This document shows, piece by piece, positions 23,560 to 36,044 of a DNA stretch of 64,000 nucleotides. The position numbers and the translations under genes were made by a program. Numbering within the stretch: position 1 is the stretch's first letter; each line of letters opens with the position of its first letter. The notes under the pieces were generated by a model that saw nothing but the letters and a program-made list of their open reading frames with translations, ran no database searches and had not been told where the DNA came from. Origin of the DNA: Bathynomus jamesi (lineage: Eukaryota > Arthropoda > Malacostraca > Isopoda > Cirolanidae); the NCBI GenBank assembly GCA_023014485.1, contig JAJOZX010000484.1, forward strand, positions 186,001 through 250,000, written 5' to 3'.

Positions 23560-25122
23560 ATCAAAAGCTTTTGATAGTCTGGCACAAATCCTTAATTCCC
23601 AAACTGCCCTCCTTTGGTTTCTATCCTATCTTGCTTTCATCTCTGATTTCCTTTCAAACCAGTCTATAACTGAGGTTGTAGATGGCTGCTGTTCTACTCC
23701 TAGAGCTATTAATAGTGGTGTTCAACAGGGCTCTGTCCTGTCACCCACTCTCTTCCTTTTATTTATTAGTGATCTATTAAGTTGCATTTCCTGTGCTGAT
23801 GATTCCTCTCTTCACTTCTCCACCTGCTTTACAAAGCATCCCTCTCAACAGTTACTCCATGCTCTGTGTAGGACAGCTATGATGCACCTGACCTCTGATC
23901 TTTCTACTATCTCTGATTGGGGCAGAGAAAATCTTGTGGCTTTCAATGCCTCAAAAACTCGGTTCCTTCATCTGTCAACTTGTCACAATCTTCCACACGA
24001 CTATCCTCTTACATTCAACAGTACACAACTCAGTCCTTCTGCTTACATTCTTGGCATTTCTTTTTCTCGTGATCTATCCAGGAAAAATCACACACACTCT
24101 TTACAAAACAGCTTCCAAGAGATTAGGTGTGCTGTACCAGTGCCACAGTTTCCTCATCCCCACTCAGTTGCTGTTACTCTACAGGGGTCTTGTCCACCCC
24201 TGTAAAGAGTATGCTTCTCGTGTGTACGGTGGCTCAACCCACAGCTCTAATTGACTTGGTGGAATCAAAGGCTTTTCATCTCATCAATTCCCCTCCTCCT
24301 ACTGTCTTCAATCTCTCTCTCTTTGCTGCAGTGTTGCCTCTCTCTCTCTTTACTAGCTATCACTATTATAATAGACAGTAGAGTGTGCCACTTTTAATAA
24401 ATGTTTTAAATTTTGAGGTGCAATATTCTCATGTGGTGATCCCTGCTACTTTATTGATGAATATGAAGTTTTAACCCATTCTGAAAATATTTGACCCTGG
24501 ATTGGGGGCATTGAAATTTTGACCCTAGCCTGTGACATCATCAGACTGATTTTTCATATGTATTTGGCCATAAAATCTTTATTTATTAACCGATTTGAAT
24601 GATTCTGGTGTCAATTGATGCAGAATTGGAAATACTTTCTTTTTAATACCAAAACAGTAGCTTTTACTATAAGTGTTTGGTCGAAAACTCAGGTAATCTA
24701 TAAAAATTAGACAAATTTGGTGCAATACAGGAGACATTGTGGGTGTGACTGCCACCCTGAAGCATATATATATTATATAAGCTTCGATATAAGCTTCGCA
24801 GCAATGGGCCCATCTGAAAAGCATAATAATAAGAAATAGGCTTATTCCAATGGGTGGGAACAATTTTGAACATGTCAAAGTTGAAATAAACCTTTCACAG
24901 AAACTGAATGACATCATCAAAACCCCCATTTTTTTTTTTTTTTTTTTTTTTAAGCATAATATAAAAAACATTCCTTTGAACCCTCCTTGCCAGTTTATTG
25001 CCAATTCAGTTGCTGTTGAAGACCCTGAAAAAGGAGAAATTGTTAATAATAATTCATAATATTAACCCAGATTAAATACTGAAAATATTTTAATGCATGA
25101 AACTATATAGAACATACACCTT

Positions 25123-28118
25123 TTATTTTTTCAAGTAGTTTCGCAAACTGCTCTTCTTGTAGATGTCTGGAAGAAGGTGTCTTTCATTTTCAACAAGTTG
25201 AAGGAGGAAATGGTGTTGCTGTTCATTAATGGTGAGGCTCTTAGCATAATCTTCAATAAGTTTCACCCCCCCTTTCAGCCATATCGTTTGTTACCTTCAT
25301 GTCTCGCATGTAAGAAGCTAAGCGAATATAGGCCTTGTGTTTCTCCCATTCTTCTACTGGTCTTCTCAACCAATCCCCATTTGATTTAAAGAGCCTCAGA
25401 AACTGCCATGATTTTGGACCAGCAAGGTCAGAAAGCTTAGTTCCTTCCCTGAGTATAGGAAGACTGGATGGCCAGTTTTCATGTCATAAATCTTTTTCTC
25501 TGATTTTTTTAAGGCATTGGCAATCTTAGCCTTCTCTGCATTGTTCACCTTGTGTGAAAATAAGGAGAGTGGTATCACTTCTTCCACAAAGTACCACATT
25601 TGCCTATCAAGGGCTTTAAGACCTGCACCTCCCACTTCATTTATGTTTTTCATAGGTTTTCAGATTGTGATATAAGCTTAAATCATTAAAAGAAGAATCT
25701 GCGGCATTGTCTGAATGTAGCCATGCTTCAGTGTAGAACAATGCATTAAAAAGACATATCTGCTCAAGCATTTTCATCATGTTCTCATCATAGCCAGCCT
25801 GGTATCCAAAAGCATACATTTTATAGGTATATAGGATTGCAGACATCCATCGTGGTGCACGATGAGCTGCTCCTGGATGGAGCCAACATACTCCTTTTGG
25901 GGGTACTTCACCTAAAATTTGGATTGTCGGTAAATATTTACTCTTACACCAGTCTCCGGTAGAAAGTTTTAAAAGCTGGTTTTCAATGTGCTGAATTAAA
26001 AAATGATACTCATTTCCATCGCAAATGATTTGTTAAAGAGTTATTGAAGCTTAAAGCTTTTAAAACTTTCTACCCTTTTATACCATTTTTTACCCTTTTT
26101 TACCTGGGGGACCCCCAGTGGGAACCGGGAGTTTTTGGGTGGGGAGAATCACAAAAATGAGTGGTTTCCGAAGATTTTGAAAGTCAGATTAATACAAAAC
26201 ACATCAAAAACCACAGGAAAAACATAAATTTCACCTTCAAAATTGGCTGAACCTAAAACAACCTAAGCAAACCTAAAACAACCTAACCTAACCCCGAACA
26301 TTATCCAAAATTATAAAAAATAAAAAAAAATACCTTAATCACGTGAATTTTCAGTGATACAGTGAAAATAATCAAAGGAGCACAGACCACAGGAAGCCAT
26401 GTCCACTAACTGATTAAAATTAAAATTGGTGGAAGCACCATTTTTTTTACCCTTTTCCTGTTAGAGAGTTTAAGCTTCAATAACTCTTTAACAAATCATT
26501 TGCGACAGAAATGATATCATTTTTGAATTCAGCATATTGAAAAACATTGAAAACCAGCTTTTAAAACTTTCTACTGGAGACTGGTATAATAGTAAAGAAA
26601 TACCGGATTGTCAACTCAGCGCATTCCCAATAATCACCATGTTTGAATACATTCTCAGTCAGCAAATCGGTTAATACATCTAAGACTTCTTGCCATTTAG
26701 ACAGCTTTCTGTCCTTGATTTTCAGTGTTCTGAAATCTTTTATGCTTGTGTCAATGCCTTGCCACTTTTCCTCCTGGAACTCTTTGAAAATTTCATAATC
26801 TGGTGAAGTGCTTCCTCCAAATATTTTGACAAACACACTGTTGAGTATCCACTCATATGGGTGATGCCGACAAGCAAGCCACAATACTTTCCTACATAGA
26901 TATTCTTCAAGTCTCTTACAGGCTCCAATATGGCGCCCTGAGTTGGAGCTTGTAGTGTCAAAAACAAACCCAATAACATGGCACTCTAAGTTCCACTTTT
27001 TGATTATATCAAAAGTTTCAGTAGCCTGCGACTTGCCACTAGTATTTGTTTGGGATTTCAGGAACAGCCAACAGCTTTCCCTCTTTGACATTTGGGGCAC
27101 CTGATACCAGCATGGCAAGTCTTTCCAATTTGCCTCCTGCTTTATCTGTTATCAATTTACTGTCCCAGTGGATGACCGAGAAAGGTGGGGCAATAAAATC
27201 CTCTTTGATTTGTCTTGATGCTTGATCTCGAACCATCTCTGCTGCACACTTGGCAGAACTTTTAGATAAGGCCAGCTTGCTTAGATCCATTCCACAAGCA
27301 GAGGCTACTGCTGCCATCATTGCTGTTCTCTGTCCCAAAGAGATGTTACGGTGATCTGCCATGGAGGATACGTTTTCAGAATGAAAAATTTTCTGTCTTT
27401 TGGGTTTGTTTTTAGGAATGGTGAATTCGTCATCGTTATCGTTGTCACTGCTGGACGTCGATGAAGAAGAATTGGCTTTCGATGGCGTTTCAAGTGCTTG
27501 GAATTTCTGCAGTGTCCTTTCTTTTTCTTTTTCAAATTTTTTGTAGCTTTCCTTTCGTGTTATGTTTTTCACTACTTTTTTCTCATAACTTTTGTCAACA
27601 TTTCCCGGACAATATCTTCTTTCTGTCCTTTGATCTTCGAGAAATGTTATGTCTATCATTTTTTGATTTTCATCTTTAATCTTGTCTTTCTTTATCTTAT
27701 CTAAGGCATCACTGGCCGTGATATCAAATAATTTCTCTAACTTCCTTAGAAAGTCTTTTTGTTTTTGCTCAAAATTAGGTTTACCTCTGTTACAAGCTAG
27801 TGAAGAATGCTCTTTTATCAACTCTCTGAGTTTGGCTTTAGGCAGAGGATTCTTTATTACATTTTTGGTAGGAATGCTTGCCATATCCCAGACAACCTTC
27901 ACTTTCCTCAAAGCAATCGCAATCACTTCATCCTGAGAAGCATTTTGGTATTCTCCTCTAGTTAAATAAATAAAATACTTCAACACATCACCATTGGATG
28001 GCAACACACTGCGTTTACCAGTTTTTATGTCAGTCAAAAGTTTTCCAATAATAAGATCACTGGAATCATCACTGACATTTACTTCACTTCGCCTTAGCGA
28101 ATAAGCATTATTATCCAT
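25123..28118 (-). pseudogene. hAT-like transposase, HWDxKL/FDTTSSN family
   Basis: An ATG at 28116-28118 follows a likely acceptor (CTTTTCAG). The open frame to 27039 holds an N-terminal region with KVKVVWDMASIPTKN, a KEKE-rich linker, then VIHWDSKLITDKAGGKLERL (about 27180). After a frame change near 27100 come VIGFVFDTTSSNSGRHIGAC and ACRHHPYEWIL (about 26900). The 676 bp insert lies between ECAELTI and QILGEVPPKG. The rest contains AHRAPRWMSAILYTYKMYAF, ALDRQMWYFVEEVIPLSLF and NDMAERGVKLIEDYAK and ends at the TAA at 25123-25125. The order of conserved D (HWD), D (FDTT) and CRHH blocks parallels hAT cores, and the 8 bp duplications agree. Close in layout to 38700-41083. The hAT assignment is an inference. 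Confidence 0.7.
25929..26604. mobile_element. 676 bp inverted-repeat MITE inside the transposase
   Basis: Inverted repeats of more than 110 bp begin GGTAAATATTTAC on the left and GGTATTTCTTTAC in the complement on the right and share CCAGTCTCC and GTAGAAAGTTTTAAAAGC. A perfect 8 bp duplication GGATTGTC flanks it (25921-25928 and 26605-26612). Taking out the insert and one duplication joins the two halves of the transposase in frame. The middle contains an AACCTAAC-rich stretch and no coding. Confidence 0.85.
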
Positions 28119-28785
28119 AGTCTGAAAAGAAGTACAATAAAACATCTGAAAAGAAATACAAAAACATTAATAATTAAAATGCATTAATAACTACTAATAA
28201 CAATTAATACTAATAAGGACAATAACATTAATAACTAAAGAACTTTAAATTCTGAACCAATTAACACAAGAATCATTCGAATCGGTTAATAAATAAAGAT
28301 TTTATGGCCAAATACATATGAAAAATTGGTCTGATGTCATCATAGGCTGGGGTCAAAATTTCAATACCCCCGATCTGGGGTCAAATATTTTCAGAATGGG
28401 TTAAAACTTCATATTCGCCGATAAAGTAGTAGGGATCACCACATGAGAATATTGCACCTCAAAATTTCAAACTTTTATTAAAATGGCACACTCTAATGGA
28501 CAGTGATCTTCCCAGCATTCTAACTGCATGCTGCCTCCTTTCAGGAGATCACACGTACCAGACTTTCAACACATTCTCATTCCTTTTCTGTCCATCTCTT
28601 TAACACAAGGGTTAATTGGTATTTTCAATCTTTCATTCACTCAACCAGTCAACTCAGGAACAGTCTTCCTCAAGCCATCTTTCCCCCTCTCTATAACCTC
28701 CAAGCTTTCAAATACCTTGATTTTGGCTCTTCCTCTATGGAAGGGATGTTTTTGTGGGTATTCACCCTTGGCCCAGCCTGCTTAA

Positions 28786-28906
28786 CCCTTTCACTCACTG
28801 GGTAGACAATTGTATAACTGAAAAATAAACCATATTGATTCTTATATAACCACACATAAAGGCAAATTTCTTTTTTACCCTATGTCATAATTTGTGAGCG
28901 AAAGGG
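28786..28906. mobile_element. piggyBac-type MITE, 121 bp
   Basis: Flanked by TTAA on both sides (28782-28785 and 28907-28910), with terminal repeats CCCTTTCACTCAC and, in the complement, CCCTTTCGCTCAC. TTAA targets and CCCTTT ends are typical of piggyBac derivatives. Confidence 0.7.
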
Positions 28907-30434
28907 TTAAAAAATAAAATAAAAAATTAGCTTAAGTTATGTAGGCTTTGTAAATAGTTGACTTGAGATTGACATTTTTCAAAATATTTTTATAAAATAT
29001 ATCTTATAACCTGGATAACCTTGATAGGCCCAAGTGGCTTCATGTTTTTAAATGTAATGTATTCCAATCTTCTTTAGCTAGGAATAAGCTTGGTTGCCAC
29101 ACACTGCATACCTTCAAGCATATCTGTATCATACTTATGATGAGGGGACCAAGCCAGAAATACAGTATTCTAAGTGAGGCCTAACAAGAATTATTTAATT
29201 TACAGATGACTGCCTTATTTTTTTAACTAGCATTCCTCTCAATGATATCTAGCATTTTATTTGACTTATTTATAGCCTCTAAACACTGCTTAGTAAACTT
29301 TAGATCACTACTAACTATAATGCCAAAATCTTTTTCCTGACTGGCAAATTTATTAGCCCACATTACTGAGACTAACAACTCCTAAATTTACCACAGCTAC
29401 CCTTGAAGATGTAGGGAACTAGATGGTCATTGTTGACTAGATCCTTATTTACTGTAATTCTGTCTTAAAACGTATGATAAAATGGTCACTATTCCATAAT
29501 AACTCCTACTGCAAGTAACCTTATAACCTCATAACCATTAGATTAGACAGAACAAAATTTAAGATTGCTTGATCTCTAGTTGTTTTATTCTACAGATTGT
29601 ATGAGAAAGCTATCATCACAGCACTCAATGAAGGAATTACCTTGCCTATTATTTCCTTCTAAAATTATGGGACATTTCAACCTGCCTCTATATGAGGCAG
29701 GTTAAAATAACCCATAATTAATGTTCCAGCATTACATCTTTTATTTATTTCCTGAACCATATATACTATCATTAATTTCCTGTGTTTGGTTTGTTGGTCT
29801 GTAAAATGCATCTATCTGAATGTACTCTTTACTTGATAAACAAATATAAACCCAAACTGATTTTATCCTGTTGTCTAATTTAATACTATCATTCTGAACT
29901 GAAGTTAAGTCATTCTTATTACAGTATATAAGACCACAGTCTTTCCTTGTGAACAGACGTGTTTTATCGAGTGTCAAGTGTTATCAATTGAATAAGTGGT
30001 TTTCGTTGAATTGTTTTAAAAAAAATAGTATTCGGTGCATTCATAACTAAATTACTTCTTGCTACTAATCATTCATTAACGAATATATTTCATTTATTGA
30101 CGTTATTCAAAACTATATTATTTGATCAAACCAAGGCTACTGCACGTGGCTTGCCGTGTTGTTTTTCAAATCTATCAAAAAACGTGCAGACATAAGGATT
30201 CATTTTTCCTTCCTTCGAGAGGTCAGGTAGAGTGTGGTCCCGCACCGTGTGAAGAAAAGGAAAAAAGTCGGGTCAAATCGCGGACAGATAAGTGTTATAA
30301 ATACTCTTCTTTTACAGATCTTTTGTCAGTAGCTTAATTCTATATGCATTTAGTATAAATTTGTGTTACAAGAACCTGTTTCTGCGTTTCAAAAACGCGG
30401 TAGACCTACGTTGTAATTTATTAATTTCTAATTT

Positions 30435-30436
<2 letters not shown>

Positions 30437-30466
<30 letters not shown>
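30437..30466 (+). repeat. (GTT)n microsatellite in LINE 5' region
   Basis: Ten GTT units just before the first ATG (30481) of the LINE. It may be part of the LINE leader. Confidence 0.9.
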
Positions 30467-30480
30467 AACTAATTAAAAGC

Positions 30481-33400
30481 ATGGCACCCCCATCAAGTAC
30501 TTGCAGTCGCTGTGAAGGGAAATTTGCCGCTTACGCGTTTACAATGGCTAATAATAATGAGCAGTTACTTTGCAGGTGGTGCTCAAACTTGGAAGTACTG
30601 AGGAACGAGTTAGAACGTGAGAAGGCAGCCAGAGTAAGCCTTGAAGAAAGGGTGATGCTCCTGACGGCAAAATTAGAATCCCTCGAGACTCCAGTTGCAA
30701 CCCCTCCTGCCTCAGTTTCTATTAATAATATAAATAGTATTAATAGCCCTCTCTCTTCTTCTAGTTCCCAAGCCTTCGTTCGAGTGTGTAATGGAGCCCC
30801 ATTCAGAAAACCTAAGACATGTCTACCAGTAATAACAAACAATAAGTTTTCTGTTTTAGGTTTTGAAGATGATGATGAACCGGAAATACGACTCGTTGGT
30901 GATTCCATTGTTCGAGGACAGCTCGAGGAATTCTGTAGGAGAAACCCTCATCGTAGGTGCCGTTACTGCTACCCTGGTGCAAGGGTGGAGGATATAACTA
31001 ATAGTGTTGACCAATTTACAGATGGTACCTCCGAGGACACAACGTACGTTATTCATGTCGGTACTAATAACGTTTTAAATTCTAGATCGGAAGAACTGCT
31101 GGCTAGGTACAGGGACTTACTAGAGCGATTAAAGGAAAAAACTAATAAGATTGTTTTAACAGGTATACTTCCTCGAATTATCCATCGTAACGATTTCTAC
31201 AGCAAGGCGACCTATATTAACAATAACCTAAAGTCTCTTTGCCAACAGGAAGGAGTGCATTTGCGAATTTTTGGAACAGTTTCTACGGCAGGAGGGACTT
31301 GTTCCTCGGAGATGGACTTCATCTTAATGACGTAGGAGCTGCGCGTTTAGGAAGACTATTTCATAATACTGTCTTCTTTTCAGGCTGCCGTAACTCGAAT
31401 GGTCCCAGCGTAAATTCCATAAATTTCCACTGCGCTCGCGAAGTTGTCACAATTACAAACAATTTGAAGGTTCTATCCTTAAATGCTCGTAGCCTACGAA
31501 ATAAAATAAACAATTTTTTTTCTTTAATTGCTTGTAAAGACTATGATATAATTGCGATAAATGAATCGTGGCTTAGCACTGAAACTCGTGACTTTGTAGG
31601 GGAGTATCAAATTAAAGGTTATAGACTTTTTGTTAAAAACAGAATAGGTAGGCGAGGAGGCGGTGTTATGTTGTATGTCAAAGATAATATAGCGAACGTT
31701 ATAGAAGTAAAGCACACAATTCCAAAACCGATAGATTCGACTATAGCAGAACTTAAATTGAACGATTTCAAACTTGTTGTTGCGGTTATATATAGGCCCC
31801 CTAATCAAACAGCTGATACGGATGAAGCGTTATATCGTGAACTAAAGCGAATAATCGGTAGTGAGCAGGCTTTAGTTATGGGTGACTTTAATTGCGCTAA
31901 CGTAAATTACGATACAATGCAGGGAGATGCGGAAGGTAATCATTTAGTTAATTTTCTCGAGGATAGCTTTCTTATTCAAAAGGTTGGGGAACCTACGAGG
32001 TTGGACAGTATTTTAGATTTAGTAATAACTATGGATGATAGGCTAATTACTGATCAGGATTTAGAAAAGAGTTCACAATAGCGTTTTTATGGAAAATGTA
32101 TGGTAAATTTAAGGTACATTTCAGAACAGATTTAGGAGTTAAAACATAAATTTAAGTTACTTGTTACCTGGCAGCTAGTGCTCTTCCAATTTCTTGCGTA
32201 TTGTCTTACCCACTTTCTTTACATTCCAAATATCATTCATCCCCTCCTTGATAGATAGATAGATAGATAGATAGAGAGAATAACCTTTATTAATAATAAT
32301 AAAACAAATAAATTTTTTCAATTTACAATGACATGAATAATTGTGAACCTCGACTATTTATTTTATTTAATTTGGCCCTTAAGCTTTAAGCTTTACTGGG
32401 CTCTTATTAAAAATAAGCAGCTAGTTATAATAATAAATAAGTAAATAAGTATTATTAATAGTTAAAACGTGTATTACAATATTAATGGACAATATTAAAC
32501 AATATTAGTGGATATTAATCTTAGATTTTTGTTAGTATGCCATTATTAATCGGGATTTCAAATAATAGAACCGTTGGGTAATAGCGATCACAATATGGTA
32601 GAGTTTGTCCTCTCAGTAAGTCACTCGAAACCAGCTAACTCGACTAAAATTCCTAACTTCCAGCACAAAGACTTTAGTAAATTTTGAAATAAATTGTCAC
32701 ACGTCAATTGGGAAAACGTGATGGGGAACTCCAACGCAAAACTAATGTGGGAATCGTTTGAAACAGTATTTAGGACTATAAATGAGGAATGTGTACCATA
32801 CAAAATTAAGCGTGCGAAAGTAAACAACAAGCCCTTGTGGTTTACTTCTAGAGTAGGAGACATTATAAAGAGTAGAGATAGGGCTTATAGGCTACATAAG
32901 TGCGATAAAGACAATTTGTGGTTACGAAACAACTACATATCTCTAAGGCGTGAAGCGAAAAGTGTAATAAAAAAGTCCAAGCGCGAATTTGAAATCTCCA
33001 TAGCTCGTGATGGTAAAGAAAACCCCAAGCGATTCTTTCAATACGTCAATAATAGAAATCCAGTAAAAAGCGTCTTGGGGCCTTTGAAAAATGTAAACGG
33101 AGATCTAGTTTCTGAAAACAAGGAAATGGCTACCTTGCTAAACGAATTTTTAACGTCAGTTTTTACTATAGAAGATGTAACGAATATCCATACGGTCATA
33201 GACATACCTTTTGATAATGGTAATATTTTGGATAATATAGTGGTTAGTGAAGGGGAAGTAATGCGCTATATTGATAAAATGAAAACACATAAATCACTGG
33301 GGCCGGATTCTATATCCATACAACTAAAAGAATTAAAAGATAGCATTGTTGTGCCGCTAACAAAGATTTTTAATGCGTCTGTTTCTGAGGGGTGCATACC

Positions 33401-34747
33401 AGATAATTTCAAGTTAGCAAACGTAACACCTATCTTTAAGAAAGGCAATAAAGGTGCGGCGGGAAATTATAGGCCAATCAGTTTAACGTCTGTTGTAGGT
33501 AAGCTACTGGAATCAATAATTAGGGATCGTATAGTCGAACACTTGGAAGTGCATAAGCTAGTTAGAAATACGCAGCACGGATTTAGGCGAAACAAATCTT
33601 GCTTAACTAATCTTTTAGAATTTTTCCAAAGCGTGGTTGACGTTTATGATAGACATCGGGCGGTTGATGTAGTGTATTTAGATTTTCAAAAAGCATTTGA
33701 CACCGTGCCGCACAAAAGACTCATTGAAAAAACTAAGGCTCATGGAATCAGGGGTGTAGTAATAAATTGGCTAGAAGAGTGGTTGCGAGGCAGGAAACAG
33801 AGGGTGGTCATTGATGGAGCGGAGTCGTGTTGGGCTAATGTAGCGAGTGGCATTCCTCAGGGTTCTGTATTGGGCCCCTTGCTTTTTCTTATATATATTA
33901 ACGATTTAGATGTCAGCCTAGTCAGTACAGTTTGAAAGTTTGCGGATGACACGAAGCTGGGTGGTAGGGCGATTAATGACGAAGATAGAGGTAAAATTCA
34001 GGAAGATCTGAATAAAATCGTTGATTGGTCAGTCACATGGCAAATGAGATTTAATGTTGATAAGTGCAAAATTTTGCATATAGGTTGACGTAACGGTAAT
34101 TTTGCGTATAGTATGTCAGGGAAAGATTTAACAAGCGTAGAGCAGGAAAAAGATTTAGGAGTTATAGTCACTGGTGATTTAAAAGTAGCGAAACAAAGTA
34201 CAGCAGCGGTCAATAAGGCGAACAAAGTGTTAGGTTTTATAGCTCGAAATTTTGAGTACAAATCGCGCGATATTATAGTTCCTCTTTATAAATCATTAGT
34301 TAGACCCCATTTGGAGTACGCGGTCCAATTTTGGAATCCGCATATGCGCAAAGATATAGACAAAATCAAAAGAGTTCAAAGACGAGCAACTAAGATGATT
34401 CCGTCGCTTAGGTCAAAGTCGTATGAGGATAGGCTTAAGGAGTTAAAATTGACAACACTCGAGACTAGGAGGTTAAGGGTGATCTAATCCAGGTTTTCAA
34501 AATTATGAATGGGTTCGATAACGTAGATAGAGATAGCTTTTTCGAAATATCTCAATATAATAGGACTAGAAATAACGGGTGTAAGTTGACAAGTAGAAGG
34601 TTCGAGACAGCAGTTGCGAAAAACTTTTTTATGCATAGAATAGTAAATAGCTGGAATAGTTTGCTGGTAGAAGTAATTAGTAGCACTTCTATAAACATGT
34701 TTAAAAATCGATTAGACGCATATGTTGATAGAAAGGGTATAGTTTAA
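30481..34747 (+). pseudogene. CR1-like LINE protein(s): esterase, endonuclease, RT
   Basis: From ATG 30481: two CxxC pairs (CSRCEG, CRWCSN), a coiled coil (RNELEREKAARVSLEERV), then an SGNH/GDSL-type esterase (IRLVGDSIVRG, IHVGTNNV). One T is missing in the run at about 31265, which shifts the frame. The esterase end DGLHLNDVGAARLGRLF (about 31310-31360) then runs without a stop into the apurinic-like endonuclease (KVLSLNARSLRNKINN, NESWL, RRGGGVMLYVKDN, YRPPNQT, MGDFN). After the insert come GNSDHNMVEF and the reverse transcriptase (32694-33935: YRPISLTSVVGKL, VYLDFQKAFDTVPHKR, GIPQGSVLGPLLFLIYINDL). KFADDTKLGG follows an in-frame TGA at 33933-33935. A second TGA (34086) and a missing G near 34474 precede the C-terminus ending at 34747. 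Confidence 0.85.
32063..32548 (-). mobile_element. 486 bp insert in the LINE endonuclease region
   Basis: Flanked by a 10 bp near-duplication ATCAGGATTT / ATCGGGATTT (32053-32062, 32549-32558). On the minus strand it contains GCCCAGTAAAGC, then AAGCTTAAGGGCC and an AATAAAGG stretch followed by (TATC)n (32252-32276). The AAGCTTAAGGGCCAGATTAA type block also occurs at about 42790-42830, so it is a dispersed repeat, probably a 5'-truncated retroelement. No coding. Confidence 0.5.
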
Positions 34748-36044
34748 GGTAGTAAAATTAAGGCTTTGTGGGGATAGATCCCACAGCTCAACACAAGTGT
34801 TGTGGGATATAGGGAGGCAGCGTCTTGGGTTAGGGGATACTCTCTGTCCTTACACACCCCATTTAAAGAGATTCTTCTGCCGAGCGGTGCCCCCCATAGT
34901 ACTGTGAGGTATTGAAAAACTCATGATCTTCACTTGCCCCACAAACACCTTTAAATGGGAGACCCAAAATGGGTGCACACACATTTCTACATTACTGTAC
35001 AGTCTTTACAGCCACACCTACACTTTTCCTCCTAAGTGTATATATTGTAATGTATATGGTTGTAAATTTTGACTTGGTCCGCAATCGATATGGACCGTGA
35101 CTTGATGGATACCGTAATGAAATTGACTGGATTCTTTGGATCTGATATATTTGCATGTCCGTTATAAATAGATATTGAGTGTAACATATTTGTGGATAGT
35201 AGTCTATTATGACTTGATTCTCTGGATCCAGAGATTCTATCTTTAGTTTTAAATCGATAATTAATTAGTTTTAAATTGATAATTATTTAGTTTCATAAAA
35301 ATTGGTCATTGCCAATTTACTGGTAGTTTTTACATAAATTTCTTATGTTCTTGTGGTTCGGAACCCACGTAAAATTGTAGGCCCCCTCTGCCACCACGGA
35401 GGACATACACAATACACGATTACGAACACAGTTAGGTAGACCAGCCATGAGTGGATCCTAGGGTCTTTGTTGGTCTGAAACATTATAACATTATAACACT
35501 TCACTACGTAATCATTCTCTGATAAATATACATTATATAATTATTTAACTCTTACTCTGCTCTAGTCAGTGAATACTGCTTCACTAATACAGATAATATC
35601 CTGATTTTCAATAATCATGCAATTAAATAGTTAATTTTTATTTCTTTGTGCATTTGTATAAAGACACTTTAACCCATCAGTTTTAACTGTTTCACTTGAT
35701 TGCTGATACACCTATTCCTGTTATAATTTGTCTTTAGAACCCCACCCATATTGCTAACTTTATATGTACCCTGATGATTTATGCCCTCTGTTAATCTAAA
35801 GTTCTTTCTAAACCCCAAATAATTCAGATTGTCTTCTAAAAGTCTGCTGTATGAAGCAGTTCCCTTTCTAGTGAGATGAATCCATCCTTACTGTAAAGCT
35901 CCTCTTGTCATTAAAATTATCGCACAAATCTTTTTCTGCACAACTTCTTTACTTTATCATTTAAGTTGCCTTTACCTTCTCTTGATTCTAGGGCTGATAA
36001 GATGTCATCAAGAGCTACTGGGGCTTTTGCTGGAATCTCTATAA

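Larger units (their letters stand above)
24379..28495 (-). mobile_element. hAT-like element with TAGAG termini, 4.1 kb
   Basis: Terminal repeats of about 230 bp start TAGAGTGTGCCA at both ends (24379-24600 and 28255-28495). The flanks are an 8 bp near-duplication ATAGACAG / ATGGACAG (24371-24378, 28496-28503) with one mismatch. The insertion interrupts the Jockey-like LINE. The element encodes one large minus-strand protein (25123-28118) and is itself interrupted at 25929-26604. The stretch 24600-25120 is non-coding with a run of more than 20 T near 24930. Confidence 0.8.
16187..28781 (+). mobile_element. Jockey-superfamily-like LINE, split twice
   Basis: Three collinear pieces of one reverse transcriptase gene lie at 16187-16937, 23569-24378 and 28504-28781. 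The first has GPDGVPPVVLKNCASVLTPC (about 16560) and RQCGFHKGCSTGDLAY (about 16820) and ends in the LDISKA motif. The second resumes within KAFDSL and carries GVQQGSVLSPTLFLLFISDL (about 23720) and the CADDSSLHF active-site block (about 23790). The third encodes the C-terminus. Removing the MULE and the TAGAG element, with one copy of each target duplication, brings the pieces together. Frame changes and stops are frequent. A short 3' tail of a related LINE recurs at 44816-44875. Confidence 0.7.
29985..35499 (+). mobile_element. Nearly complete CR1-like LINE, 5.5 kb
   Basis: Inserted in the older LINE. It has a 5' non-coding region of about 500 bp ending in a (GTT)n run, a coding region at 30481-34747, and a 3' region of about 750 bp that ends near a repeated ACATTATA motif (35485-35500). 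Exact ends and target duplication are uncertain. It is disrupted by a 486 bp insert at 32063-32548 and a few single-base lesions, so it is much younger than its host LINE. Confidence 0.75.
29000..36000 (-). mobile_element. Old CR1-like LINE on the minus strand, split by a younger LINE
   Basis: The right piece (36000-35500, minus) reads as an esterase-like ORF1 end and the start of the endonuclease (LYTNAQ, then DIICISE). The left piece (29984-29000) continues with the endonuclease (SVWVYICLSSKEYIQIDAFY, RPTNQ), its C-terminus (29430-29720) and the end of the reverse transcriptase (KQCLEAINKSNKMLDIIERN, about 29300). The gap is filled by the plus-strand LINE at about 29985-35499. It is the same family as the fragments at 6345-12984. 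Numerous stops. Confidence 0.65.
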
